Assembly: GCA_023248395.1 (NCBI GenBank)
Contig: JAHFEQ010000001.1
Location: 1 to 38,155, forward strand
DNA length: 38,155 nt
Origin: Nitrospirota bacterium
Lineage (GTDB): Bacteria > Nitrospirota > 9FT-COMBO-42-15 > HDB-SIOI813
Reading direction: 5' to 3'
The position numbers were made by a program, and so were the translations under genes. This document shows positions 26,655 through 38,155 of this stretch, one piece after another (position 1 is the stretch's first letter; the number at the start of each line of letters is the position of its first letter). The notes beneath the pieces were generated by a model. It searched no databases. It saw only the letters and a program-made list of their open reading frames with translations, and was not told the DNA's origin.

Positions 26655-27174
26655 CTAATTCTACATTCCAGTAGAGGTAATCCCGCCAATTCTCCGGTGT
26701 ATTTTTTATACCGATGGTTATTGTCACATGGGGAAGCCACTTAGGCTCACAGGGTTGTTTAATTAGCTGCATCCCGCTCTCTGATGGGGTGCAACCACTC
26801 TTTTTATTATTACACCGCCAACAGGCCGTTACAATATTGTCCCAGCTCTTTTTCCCTCCCTTTGCTACAGGTACTACATGATCAAATGTCAATTCCTTAA
26901 CATCAAACTTCTCACCACAGTACTGACACTTGTAGGTATCTCTGGCAAAGATATTGGCCCTGGAAAATTTTACCTTATGGATATCCTTGGCCCGTACACA
27001 CTTTAAAAGCCGAAGGACAGATGGCAAGAAAAATGTAATTGAGACACCGTGAATCTCTTTATTGTAGACCTCTAAAACCTCTACTTTTCCCTGGAAAAGA
27101 AGTGTTATTGCCCTCTTCCAGTGTATTACCTTCAGGGGCTCATAAGTCGCATTTAAAAGTAGTGTATGTTCCAT
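26638..27174 (-). CDS. HNH endonuclease domain protein
   Basis: From ATG 27174 (MEHTLLLNATYEPLKVIHWK) the product has 178 residues. The HNH core is KCQYCGEKF, then ELTFDHVVPVAKGGKKSWDN and IVTACWRCNNKKSGCTP, with four zinc-ligating cysteines in two CxxC pairs. This chromosomal single-copy HNH group, with its VLNATYEPLxV N-terminus, is widespread in bacteria, and its role is not settled; DNA repair or general nicking is possible. It is not next to phage genes or a restriction system here. The longer frame up to 27222 lacks a conserved N-terminus. Confidence 0.87.
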   Translation of the reverse strand: MEHTLLLNATYEPLKVIHWKRAITLLFQGKVEVLEVYNKEIHGVSITFFLPSVLRLLKCVRAKDIHKVKFSRANIFARDTYKCQYCGEKFDVKELTFDHVVPVAKGGKKSWDNIVTACWRCNNKKSGCTPSESGMQLIKQPCEPKWLPHVTITIGIKNTPENWRDYLYWNVELDQDSS

Positions 27175-27285
27175 GGCTAAAGATATCCCGGCCCAGATAC
27201 CAATTAGAGACATTATACACAATCAGTTATGAAAAAGGCAATAGATTCATTGACTTTATACAGATAGCTATGTAAACTAATTAAC

Positions 27286-27837
27286 ATGCCGGTGTTGAGC
27301 AAAAGATATCTATTGACCTTTAGCCTTCTATTATTGGCTATTCTATTTACCTCAGTTTTGTGGCTTCCCCGGTTTGCCGGCAGTGTGACTCCTGCAGATA
27401 TATGTCCCACGCATAATGTTTCTTCAGGCGAATATACGGCATGTTTTTACTGCCATAATGCTGAAACTCCGGATGAGGCAGGTTTTACTATTAATAGTGA
27501 GAGTGGGTTTTGTCTGAGTTGTCACGATGGTTCAACCCTGAGTGCTTCTTCATTTACCTCCATAGGAAGTATTGCTGAACGGATCTCCCGGCCAACTCCT
27601 TTAGGATATACAGGACATACGACGGGTGTGGACCACCCATTTTCAGTAAGCTATACAGATGCCAAAAATCTTAGTCCTACTCTGAAGTTAAAGGCTTCTC
27701 CAAATAACCCGATAAAACTCTTCAATGGAAAGGTGGAGTGTGCAAGCTGTCATGACCCTCATAGCTGCAGGAACCCCCTGTTCCTTCGTCTATCAAATGA
27801 CCGCAGCACCCTCTGCGTTGCCTGCCACGATATGTAG
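27286..27837 (+). CDS. Tetraheme cytochrome c, periplasmic or membrane-anchored
   Basis: A hydrophobic N-terminal segment (about residues 8-28) is a signal peptide or anchor. Four heme-binding motifs follow: CFYCH (53-57), CLSCH (76-80), CASCH (152-156, followed by DPHS) and CVACH (177-181, almost at the C-terminus). The CASCHDPHS block is typical of the doubled-CxxCH family of multiheme proteins. Histidines between hemes 2 and 3 (HTTGVDHPFS) may be distal ligands. It stands alone; a role in electron transfer between quinol oxidoreductases and terminal reductases, or outside acceptors, is likely but unspecified. Confidence 0.87.
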   Translation: MPVLSKRYLLTFSLLLLAILFTSVLWLPRFAGSVTPADICPTHNVSSGEYTACFYCHNAETPDEAGFTINSESGFCLSCHDGSTLSASSFTSIGSIAERISRPTPLGYTGHTTGVDHPFSVSYTDAKNLSPTLKLKASPNNPIKLFNGKVECASCHDPHSCRNPLFLRLSNDRSTLCVACHDM

Positions 27838-27854
27838 TTCTTCAAATTTTCTTC

Positions 27855-28007
27855 TTGACGATGGGTAATTAATATGATAAAAATTATGGATACTTTTTCG
27901 TTGTAGGTGTAGTAATGATGATGATGTAGAATGGCTATTGGTAACCGCTGGGGTTGTAGTGGCCTCTGCGGTTTTTTTATTTTATGAAGAAAAGGAGGTT
28001 AGAAGCA
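27855..28007 (+). promoter_or_regulatory. Cold-shock gene promoter and long leader with internal hairpin
   Basis: TTGACG (27855-27860) could be a -35 element, with an imperfect AT-rich -10 near 27876. The leader then runs over 100 bases, as in cspA-type genes. It contains a hairpin AACCGC-GGGG / CCTC-GCGGTT (27943-27973) followed by a run of seven T (27972-27978), i.e. a terminator-like structure 30 bases before the start codon. It may act as an attenuator or end a short leader RNA. Confidence 0.45.
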
Positions 28008-28208
28008 ATGCCAAAAGGTCGTGTCAAATGGTTCAATGACAAAAAAGGCTACGGTTTCATTGAACAAGAAAACGGCGATGATGTGTTCGTACACTTCTCA
28101 GCTATTCAAGGCGACGGATTCAAAACTCTGGGCGAAGGTCAGGAAGTAGAATTCGAAGTAGAGAATGGCCCAAAAGGTGTTCACGCAAAAAACGTCGTCA
28201 AAATATAA
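28008..28208 (+). CDS. Cold-shock domain protein
   Basis: The 66-residue protein is a CspA-family RNA chaperone that binds single-stranded nucleic acid. It contains the RNP1 motif KGYGFIE and RNP2 VFVHFS, and the normal frame [11 protein letters not shown]...[13 protein letters not shown] 28008 is marked by AAAGGAGG with nine-base spacing; an upstream ATG at 27984 precedes that site and is not the start. A GC-rich hairpin follows the stop. Confidence 0.96.
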   Translation: MPKGRVKWFNDKKGYGFIEQENGDDVFVHFSAIQGDGFKTLGEGQEVEFEVENGPKGVHAKNVVKI

Positions 28209-28223
28209 TCCGTGCGATTATCA

Positions 28224-28247
28224 AGCCCCGCCACTTTTGGCGGGGCT
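28224..28247. terminator. GC-rich hairpin between csp and pepA ends
   Basis: AGCCCCGCC (28224-28232) and GGCGGGGCT (28239-28247) form a perfect nine-pair stem around ACTTTT. It lies 15 bases after the cold-shock stop and overlaps the pepA stop codon on the other strand, so it may serve both convergent genes. No long T-run follows on either side. Confidence 0.55.
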
Positions 28248-29754
28248 AATGGCAAGTATCTACTAAAAGCTGTACAAGGAGTCTCACCCCGATAGCAGAT
28301 GCCCCTACTGGTATATAGGCCCTTTCCTTATCGTTCCATGCTACACCTGCAATATCAAGGTGCACCCAGGGGTAGTCTTCTACAAATTTACTTAAAAAGA
28401 TTGCTGCGGTCATTACCCCGCCTTCTCTCCCTCCTGAGTTTTTCATATCTGCTATCGGACTCTTGATCTGCTCGAAGTAGTCATCCCATAGTGGCATCTC
28501 CCATACCCTTTCCCAGACCTTCTCTCCAGCCTCTGTCGTCCTCTCCTTTAGCTCCCTGTCATTTCCCAACATCCCTGTGGCATAGTTTCCCAAGGCAATC
28601 ACACAGGCCCCGGTCAGGGTAGCTATATCTATGATCCATTTTGGTTTGTATCTTGTCGCATAAAAGAGGGCATCCGCTAAGGCAAGCCTCCCCTCTGCAT
28701 CTGTACTTATAATTTCTATAGTCCTGCCATTCATGGAATGTAAAATATCCCCTGGCCGGCTTGCTGTCCCGCTCGGCATATTTTCTGTCGCAGGAAGGAG
28801 GCCAACAAGATTCACCGGGATACGAAGCATCGATGCAGCCCTTAACACCCCTAATGTGATTGCCCCCCCGGACATATCGTATTTCATCTTCCCCATCCCC
28901 TCACTTGGTTTAAGAGAGATACCCCCACTATCGAAGGTGATGGATTTACCTACGATCACTATGGGTTTATCCCCTTTCTTGCCACCGTTGTATTCGAGAA
29001 TGATAAATTTGGGCGGCTCCTGGCTGCCTTTGGCGACCCCTAAAAATGCCCCCATGCCAAGCCGTTCTATCTGCGGCCTTGAGAGGATCGTACACCTTAT
29101 CTTATTCACTTTCGCCATCGTTTTAGCCGTCCCTGCAAGTATCGTCGGTGTCATTTCATTGGCTGGATGATTAATTAAGTCCCTGGCAAAGTTGACGGAC
29201 TCGGCTATAATCCTCCCTTGCGCAACCCCTTTTTCTGCCTCTCTTGCAGCGTCCCTCTCCCCCTCAACCACTCTCAGTTCTTCGATATACCTTGAGTTCG
29301 TATCCTCCTTGACCTTATACTTTGAAAATTGATAAAGGGCAAGGACGGCGCCTTCGGTCATAGCAGAGGCGACATCCTTTATGGTTGCGTCTCCCAATTG
29401 ATAGCTAAAGGTCGCTGTGGTAGTAGCCAGGGTCTTTAACCCCATCTCTCTTGCACGTAATGACGCCCTGCCCATGGCCTGGCGTATTTGTTCAAGCCCC
29501 GCCTTTTCTGCCTTACCAAGCCCACATAAAAAGACGTATGTTGCCTTGATTGCCACTCCGGCACTTATGACCTCTACCTGTTCCGGCCTTCCGGTAAATC
29601 CCTTCCGCTCTAACACCTTACGGATAGCCCCGCCTGAAAGCCTGTTGATCTCCTGGACTACCGGATTAAACTCTGCACCGTTTTCATGAATCCCTACCAC
29701 TATTGCATCAACCTTCTCCTGTAAAACAGCGCCTTTCTTAACGGTAAGCTTCAT
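28246..29754 (-). CDS. pepA: Leucyl aminopeptidase (M17 family, cytosol aminopeptidase)
   Basis: PepA is a hexameric two-metal aminopeptidase of the cytoplasm. The metal-binding core is visible: IVGKSITFDSGGISLKPS (Lys and Asp ligands), KYDMSGGAITLGVLRAA, and ISTDAEGRLALADAL, the M17 signature with Ser instead of the usual Asn at its first position. The N-terminal macro-like domain (MKLTVKKGAVLQEKVDAIVV) is complete. ATG 29754 gives 502 residues; ATG 29775 seven codons upstream is an alternative. It is the last gene of the dnaA-to-pepA series on this strand. Confidence 0.95.
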   Translation of the reverse strand: MKLTVKKGAVLQEKVDAIVVGIHENGAEFNPVVQEINRLSGGAIRKVLERKGFTGRPEQVEVISAGVAIKATYVFLCGLGKAEKAGLEQIRQAMGRASLRAREMGLKTLATTTATFSYQLGDATIKDVASAMTEGAVLALYQFSKYKVKEDTNSRYIEELRVVEGERDAAREAEKGVAQGRIIAESVNFARDLINHPANEMTPTILAGTAKTMAKVNKIRCTILSRPQIERLGMGAFLGVAKGSQEPPKFIILEYNGGKKGDKPIVIVGKSITFDSGGISLKPSEGMGKMKYDMSGGAITLGVLRAASMLRIPVNLVGLLPATENMPSGTASRPGDILHSMNGRTIEIISTDAEGRLALADALFYATRYKPKWIIDIATLTGACVIALGNYATGMLGNDRELKERTTEAGEKVWERVWEMPLWDDYFEQIKSPIADMKNSGGREGGVMTAAIFLSKFVEDYPWVHLDIAGVAWNDKERAYIPVGASAIGVRLLVQLLVDTCH

Positions 29755-29775
29755 CTTCAGTATACCCCTCTCCAT

Positions 29776-29833
29776 TTTTATAACCCCAGAGGCTTTTCTC
29801 TGTGCCCTCTGTGTCTCTGTGGTTTGATTAATG
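29776..29833. repeat. CTCTGTG-type tandem motif between rlpA and pepA
   Basis: The plus strand reads TTTCTCTGTGCCCTCTGTGT and continues CTCTGTGGTTTG, three spaced copies of CTCTGTG. I have seen near-identical strings as intergenic repeats in unrelated bacteria. No function is known to me. Confidence 0.4.
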
Positions 29834-30469
29834 CTAATCTTTTCTTGTAATAAACGTCACAAGTCCATCCGCAGACAGTTCCTCTGCCAGCTGCTCGGCC
29901 TCTCCCATTTCCTTCATCGAGCCTACCCTGACCCTGTAAAATTTTATATCATTCGTTATGTACGGGATGATAGAGACATCCGGGTATTTTTGCTCTAACC
30001 GATTCTTCAATCTCAGGGCATTTTCTTCGATTGCAAATGAACCCACCTGTACCGTAAGGTTAGTGACTCTTTCTCCCCATTCCAGGACCTCTATCTCTAC
30101 AGAGGTTAATCCGGCCTCTGCCATCTCAAGTGCTACAGCGGCTGAGTAGGATAGATCTATGATTCGCCCGTTTACAAAGGGTCCTCTGTCATTTATTTTT
30201 ACGGTTACTGAGCGTCCATTTTCTATATTGGTAACTTTTGCCACTGTGCCCAGAGGCATAAGCTTGTGAGCTGCTGTAAGTCCGTACATATCATATATTT
30301 CCCCGCTGGATGTTGGCCGGCCATGAAAATCCTCTCCATACCATGAGGCAATCCCTCGCTCTATATAACCAGGGGCATAGGGCACTCGGTAGGCAGGGAG
30401 GGTACAGGAGGAGATTATTATGGAAGTGATTACAATAATGAGAGGCCGCGGGTTAAAGGACCTCTTCAT
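29834..30469 (-). CDS. rlpA: RlpA-family septal ring lipoprotein with SPOR domain
   Basis: RlpA is a lytic transglycosylase or glycan-binding protein of the division septum. A signal peptide ends in the lipobox IISSC (Cys22). The double-psi beta-barrel domain is clear: [39 protein letters not shown], and [19 protein letters not shown] with the conserved DRGP. The C-terminal SPOR domain ([20 protein letters not shown] to the end) would target denuded septal glycan. Its start overlaps the gyrA end by 17 bases. Confidence 0.93.
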   Translation of the reverse strand: MKRSFNPRPLIIVITSIIISSCTLPAYRVPYAPGYIERGIASWYGEDFHGRPTSSGEIYDMYGLTAAHKLMPLGTVAKVTNIENGRSVTVKINDRGPFVNGRIIDLSYSAAVALEMAEAGLTSVEIEVLEWGERVTNLTVQVGSFAIEENALRLKNRLEQKYPDVSIIPYITNDIKFYRVRVGSMKEMGEAEQLAEELSADGLVTFITRKD

Positions 30470-32897
30470 CTTCTCTCTCTGCTAATGTCGCGACACCAAC
30501 AACTTTGTCGTTATCCTCTGTGTCGATGAGCCTTACACCCTGAGTATTACGGCCAATCACTGTAATGTCTTTCGTCTTCATCCTGATGATCTTACCCGCT
30601 GAGGTAAGTATCATGATCTCATCTTCGTCGGAAACCTGAAGGGCCGAAACCGCCTTACCATTCTTTTGTGTAGACTTGATGGTTAGTATCCCCTTACCGC
30701 CGCGTCCCTGCATCCTATATTCAGAAAGGTCTGTCCGCTTCCCATACCCTCGTTCAGTAACAGTGAGGACTGTAGAATTGTCGTGTACGATCTCCATACC
30801 CACAACAAAATCATCTTCATCAAGATCAATACCTTTAACACCCCTTCCAACTCTCCCTATCGTCCTGATCTCTTCTTCATTAAATCGTATAGCCATCCCA
30901 TTATGAGTGCTTAACAATACCTCCTGATTGCCAGACGTCAGCCTTACAGATGTCAGTTTATCGCCCTTATCAAGCAAAATCCCGATAATGCCCCCTATCC
31001 TTATATTGCTGTAAGCCTCTAATGAGGTCTTTTTCACCACTCCTTTTATGGTGGCCATAACAATATATTTATCGCTGCTAAAGACAGATACAGGCAGAAC
31101 AGCCGTAACCCGCTCATCTTTATTAAGCTGCAGGAGATTTACGATGGCCTTACCCTTTGCAAGCCTGCCAGCCTCTGGTATCTGGTACACCTTCATGCCA
31201 TAGACTTTTCCGCTGTCCGTAAAAAAGAGCAGATGGTTATGGGTTGAAGCCACAAACAGGTGCTCAACAAAGTCCTCCTCTTTGGTCTCCATCCCTATCT
31301 TCCCTTTCCCTCCCCGCTTCTGGCTCCTGTAAGTAGTGACAGGGTTTCTTTTTATATAGCCCGTGTGAGATATCGTGATGACCATATCCTCTTCAACAAT
31401 AAGATCCTCTACCAATATCTCTCTGGTTTCCGGTATGATCTCTGTCCGTCTTGGGTCTGCATAGGCCCCTTTGATTTCTAATAACTCTTCCTTGATGATC
31501 TGCATCACAAGGGAATCACTTGCAAGAACAGAGTGTAAGTAGGAGATCCTTTCGATGAGTTGCCGATACTCTTCTTCAATCTTTTCTCTCTCAAGGCCGG
31601 TGAGCCTCTGAAGCCTCATATCGAGAATGGCCTGGGCCTGAATCTCTGTCAATGCAAATCTTGCGATAAGAGCATTCCTCGCCTCTTCAGGTGTCCTTGA
31701 GCCTTTTATCAGATTGATCATCTCATCCAGATTTGAGAGGGCGATCTTTAAACCTTCTAATATATGCACCCGTTCCTCAGCCTTCCGCAACTCATACTGG
31801 CTCCTCCGGATGACGATCTCCCGCCGATGCTCGATAAAGTACTGGATCATCTCTTTCAGGTTTAGTATCCTGGGTTGATTATGCACAAGGGCCAGCATGA
31901 TAATACCGAAGCTGCTCTGCATCTGGGTATGTTTATATAAATGGTTCAGGATGATAGCCGTCTGTTCACCCCGTTTTACCTCCAGAACGATACGCATCCC
32001 TTCACGATCTGACTCATCCCTGATCTCAGAAATCCCTTCTATCTTTTTATCGCGTACAAGGCCGGCAATATCTTCGATTAGCTTTGCCTTGTTCACTTGG
32101 TAGGGAATCTCTGTAACGATAATGCTCTCCTTCTCTGTTCTGGGATGCGTTTCTATAAAGGCCTTGGCCCGCATCTGAACTATCCCCCGGCCGGTTCCGT
32201 ATGCCTCCTGGATCCCTCTTAGCCCATGGATAAACCCTGCCGTTGGAAAATCAGGTCCTTTTATAACCCTTATAAGCTCTTCCACGGTGATTCCAGGATT
32301 ATCGATATACAGAATCAGGCCATCTACGATCTCCCCCAGGTTATGCGGGGGTATGTTTGTCGCCATCCCAACCGCAATACCTGCAGCGCCATTGATCAGC
32401 AAGTTAGGGATCTTGGTGGGAAGGACAAGCGGTTCCTTTAAGGAACCGTCATAGTTTGGAGCAAAGTTTACTGTCTCTTTATCAATATCGGCCAGCATCT
32501 CCCCTGCGATTTTTGCCATTCTGATCTCGGTATATCTCATGGCCGCCGGGGGATCCCCATCGACAGAGCCAAAGTTCCCCTGACCGTCTATTAGTGGGTA
32601 TCTCATGGAAAAGTCCTGTGCAAGCCGTACCGCCGTATCGTATACTGCAACATCTCCATGGGGATGGAATTTACCGATCACATCTCCAACGATTCTTGCA
32701 GACTTCTTATAGGGCCTGTTCCAGGGAACACCCATTTCATACATGGCGTACAGGATACGCCTGTGAACAGGTTTCAGGCCATCCCTTATATCCGGCAGGG
32801 CCCTGCCTACAATAACGCTCATCGCATAGTCGAGATAGGATGATCGCATCTCCTCTTCTATGCTGACAGGGATTCTCTTTTCGCCTGATATCGCCAA
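30453..32897 (-). CDS. gyrA: DNA gyrase subunit A
   Basis: GyrA carries the DNA breakage-reunion site of gyrase. The catalytic Tyr is Y122 in [10 protein letters not shown]. The six-bladed C-terminal wrapping domain begins with the GyrA box QKRGGKG ([14 protein letters not shown]), so this is gyrase and not topoisomerase IV. The 814-residue length is normal. The start is TTG 32897 with GGAGG seven bases upstream. Numbering matches E. coli in the quinolone region: D87 is present but position 83 is Val ([10 protein letters not shown]) instead of Ser. It lies 79 bases after gyrB. Confidence 0.97.
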   Translation of the reverse strand: MAISGEKRIPVSIEEEMRSSYLDYAMSVIVGRALPDIRDGLKPVHRRILYAMYEMGVPWNRPYKKSARIVGDVIGKFHPHGDVAVYDTAVRLAQDFSMRYPLIDGQGNFGSVDGDPPAAMRYTEIRMAKIAGEMLADIDKETVNFAPNYDGSLKEPLVLPTKIPNLLINGAAGIAVGMATNIPPHNLGEIVDGLILYIDNPGITVEELIRVIKGPDFPTAGFIHGLRGIQEAYGTGRGIVQMRAKAFIETHPRTEKESIIVTEIPYQVNKAKLIEDIAGLVRDKKIEGISEIRDESDREGMRIVLEVKRGEQTAIILNHLYKHTQMQSSFGIIMLALVHNQPRILNLKEMIQYFIEHRREIVIRRSQYELRKAEERVHILEGLKIALSNLDEMINLIKGSRTPEEARNALIARFALTEIQAQAILDMRLQRLTGLEREKIEEEYRQLIERISYLHSVLASDSLVMQIIKEELLEIKGAYADPRRTEIIPETREILVEDLIVEEDMVITISHTGYIKRNPVTTYRSQKRGGKGKIGMETKEEDFVEHLFVASTHNHLLFFTDSGKVYGMKVYQIPEAGRLAKGKAIVNLLQLNKDERVTAVLPVSVFSSDKYIVMATIKGVVKKTSLEAYSNIRIGGIIGILLDKGDKLTSVRLTSGNQEVLLSTHNGMAIRFNEEEIRTIGRVGRGVKGIDLDEDDFVVGMEIVHDNSTVLTVTERGYGKRTDLSEYRMQGRGGKGILTIKSTQKNGKAVSALQVSDEDEIMILTSAGKIIRMKTKDITVIGRNTQGVRLIDTEDNDKVVGVATLAEREDEEVL

Positions 32898-32938
32898 CTA
32901 ACGTCCTCCAAATCTGACTTCTAACCTCTAACTTCTAA

Positions 32939-32956
32939 CGCAGGCTAAAGCCTGCG
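32939..32956. repeat. Palindrome CGCAGGCT-aa-AGCCTGCG between gyrB and gyrA
   Basis: An eight-pair stem with a two-base loop, extended by GGCTAC on the right. This exact string is familiar as a dispersed intergenic repeat in several phyla. Adjacent sequence has a CTAAC(C/T)TCTAAC near-tandem repeat (about 32918-32938). It sits in the only sizeable gap of the gyrB-gyrA-rlpA run. Confidence 0.7.
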
Positions 32957-32976
32957 GCTACTGGATACCCCCTAAT

Positions 32977-36565
<3,589 letters not shown>

Positions 36566-36594
36566 TTTAATTTCCTTCCATTTTAAATTTAATG

Positions 36595-37923
36595 TTATCC
36601 GCCTTCCTTTATCTTTTTTATAATATCCTCTATCAAAAAAACTGTATTGGAATCCTTCTCTTTTTGTTTTTCTATAATCTTACAGGCATAAATCACGGTA
36701 GTGTGATCCTTTCCACCGAAAAGTCTTCCTATCTCAGGAAAGGACATCTTAAGCAAATCCCTGCATAAAAACATGGCGATCTGTCTTGGTAAAACGATGG
36801 TTTTTGTCCTCTTCTTTGCCTTAAAATCTGCAAGTTTTATATTAAAGTGTGTTGCAACCACCTTTTGAATCTTTTCCGCTGTTACCTTCTCTACCTTTTC
36901 CTTAATAATGTCTTTGAATACCCGTTTGGCCATTTCCTCCGATATCTCCTGGCCTGTTAAGGATGAAAAGGCCCCTAATCTGATAAGGGCACCCTCTAAC
37001 TCCCGGACATTTGTCTTTATATTCTCCGCTAAAAAGAGGGCCACATCATCGGGAAAGTTTATGTGGGAAAATTCTCCGGTTGCCTTTTTTTTGATAATAG
37101 CGATCCTTGTTTCTAAATCCGGGGGCTGTATGTCTGCCAATAGCCCCCACTCAAACCTTGACCGAAGCCTCTCATCAATGTTTCTGATATCCTTTGGAAA
37201 TTTATCACTCGTGATGACTATCTGCTTGTGGGCCTCATACAGGGTATTAAAGGTGTGAAAAAACTCTTCTACCGTTCTCTCTTTCCCGGCTATAAACTGT
37301 ATATCATCCATTAACAGGATATCTGTGTTATTTCTATATTTATTCCTTAGTTCCACTGTCTTATCATTGAGAATCGCCTGAATGACTTCATTAGTAAATT
37401 GCTCAGAAGAAACATACAACACCCTTAGGGCGGGTTTCGTGCTAAGGATATGGTTTCCTAAGGCGTGTAACAAATGGGTCTTTCCTAAACCAACACCGCT
37501 GTATATAAAGAGTGGATTATAGGCCTTTCCAGGCGATTCAGCAACTGCCCTTGTGGCGGCATGGGCAAACTGATTACTCGGTCCCACAACAAAAGACGCG
37601 AAGGTATATTTTGGGTTTAACCGTTCCTCTCGCCTTTTTTTATAGGTAGCAGGAGGGACTGTTTCTGCCATATCTTGTTTTAAATCCTCACAGACCACAA
37701 AATCTATATTAATATCTTCTATCCCTGTAACCTTTGTTACAGAACTCTTTATGACATCAATAAAATGGTTCTTTAACCAATTTCCCAGGAAGACACTGGG
37801 AACCCCTATTTCAACTGTATTTCCCTGAAAAGAATGAAGTTTTGTCGAACGAAACCAATTCTCAAAACTCTGCCTTGTCAGAATATTTTCTATCTCCTTA
37901 AGACTTATCTCCCATATATCCAT
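36595..37923 (-). CDS. dnaA: Chromosomal replication initiator protein DnaA
   Basis: DnaA binds DnaA boxes at oriC and opens the duplex. Domain I is MDIWEISLKEIENILTRQSF; a short domain II linker follows to about residue 100. Domain III has Walker A SGVGLGKTHLLHALG (143-150 core), Walker B TDILLMDDIQFI, and DERLRSRFEWGL. Domain IV ends with GGKDHTTVIYACK, the DnaA-box-binding signature. The 442-residue length is standard. It begins the dnaA-dnaN-gyrB-gyrA series. Confidence 0.97.
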   Translation of the reverse strand: MDIWEISLKEIENILTRQSFENWFRSTKLHSFQGNTVEIGVPSVFLGNWLKNHFIDVIKSSVTKVTGIEDINIDFVVCEDLKQDMAETVPPATYKKRREERLNPKYTFASFVVGPSNQFAHAATRAVAESPGKAYNPLFIYSGVGLGKTHLLHALGNHILSTKPALRVLYVSSEQFTNEVIQAILNDKTVELRNKYRNNTDILLMDDIQFIAGKERTVEEFFHTFNTLYEAHKQIVITSDKFPKDIRNIDERLRSRFEWGLLADIQPPDLETRIAIIKKKATGEFSHINFPDDVALFLAENIKTNVRELEGALIRLGAFSSLTGQEISEEMAKRVFKDIIKEKVEKVTAEKIQKVVATHFNIKLADFKAKKRTKTIVLPRQIAMFLCRDLLKMSFPEIGRLFGGKDHTTVIYACKIIEKQKEKDSNTVFLIEDIIKKIKEGG

Positions 37924-38155
37924 TTCAACACTTTTTCCACAGGTGTTAATAACTATATTTTCTTTTTATTTTCAATAAGATATATAGTTTTTTATTTTCT
38001 TATAAACCCTTTATTGGAATAATAACTGAGGAGTTTTCAATATATCAGAATCTGTATTTAAAGACAATCCATTTTTAAAAACCCTAAATAATTTTAAACA
38101 GCCTTATCATTTAAATTCTCTTTTTGTTTCATCTGGTTCTGCAGATATTAACAAA
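37924..38155. promoter_or_regulatory. AT-rich region upstream of dnaA, possible oriC side
   Basis: TTTTCCACA at 37933-37941 differs from the DnaA box TTATCCACA at one base and lies ten bases before the dnaA start, suited to dnaA autoregulation. The rest is strongly AT-rich (for example TTTTTATTTTCAATAAGATA), as at DNA-unwinding elements, but I find no further good DnaA box before the window ends. Confidence 0.4.

Overview
The window reads as a chromosomal segment of an uncultured Gram-negative bacterium. It has lipoproteins with lipoboxes, an RlpA with a SPOR domain, c-type cytochromes and a sigma-54 activator. By eye the base composition is intermediate and gene packing is tight. The mix of a fused 2-oxoacid:ferredoxin oxidoreductase, multiheme cytochrome, an unusual cytochrome b half-gene and the O2-independent quinone genes ubiU-ubiV-ubiT suggests an anaerobic or facultative lineage such as Nitrospirota or a delta-proteobacterial-grade group. 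That placement is inference; no rRNA gene is present.

Region 1 (1-4687) is an accessory island. It carries the 5' end of an ISL3-type insertion sequence with a possible -1 frameshift site, a 50-residue Cys-rich protein, a DUF4258/YgiT-type gene pair behind a palindromic operator candidate, a decayed HUH replication-initiator fragment, a type II restriction-modification operon with a terminator, and a membrane-anchored unknown. It ends in a 45-nt copy of the 3' part of tRNA-Arg(ACG), running from the anticodon loop to CCA, followed by that tRNA's own terminator. This is what an element integrated into a tRNA gene leaves behind, so the island should extend left out of the window to an intact tRNA-Arg.

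Region 2 (4747-16944) is core: an SLC13/RCK transporter; tRNA-Leu(TAG) followed immediately by tig-clpP-clpX; a CBS-cytochrome b C-terminal-half fusion paired with a membrane-anchored monoheme cytochrome c; ubiU-ubiV-ubiT; the PEP synthase regulator; pyrF; a small zinc-ribbon protein; a glutamine amidotransferase and a DUF2155 lipoprotein.

Region 3 (16975-20942) is a minus-strand cluster: a TIGR02757 protein, pgi, serS and then two tRNA-Ser genes (TGA, GCT). The synthetase therefore sits beside two of its substrates. The spacers hold two elaborate palindromes, of 129 and 52 bp.

Region 4 (21051-28208) has an MDR oxidoreductase, a PAS-sigma54 activator with a candidate sigma-54 promoter just downstream leading to a zinc-ribbon gene, a two-gene 2-oxoacid:ferredoxin oxidoreductase, an HNH nuclease, a tetraheme cytochrome c, and a cold-shock gene with a long hairpin-bearing leader.

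Region 5 (28246-38155) is the replication-origin gene block on the minus strand in the order dnaA-dnaN-gyrB-gyrA-rlpA-pepA, with no recF. An AT-rich sequence with one near-consensus DnaA box lies beyond dnaA and is a plausible oriC side.
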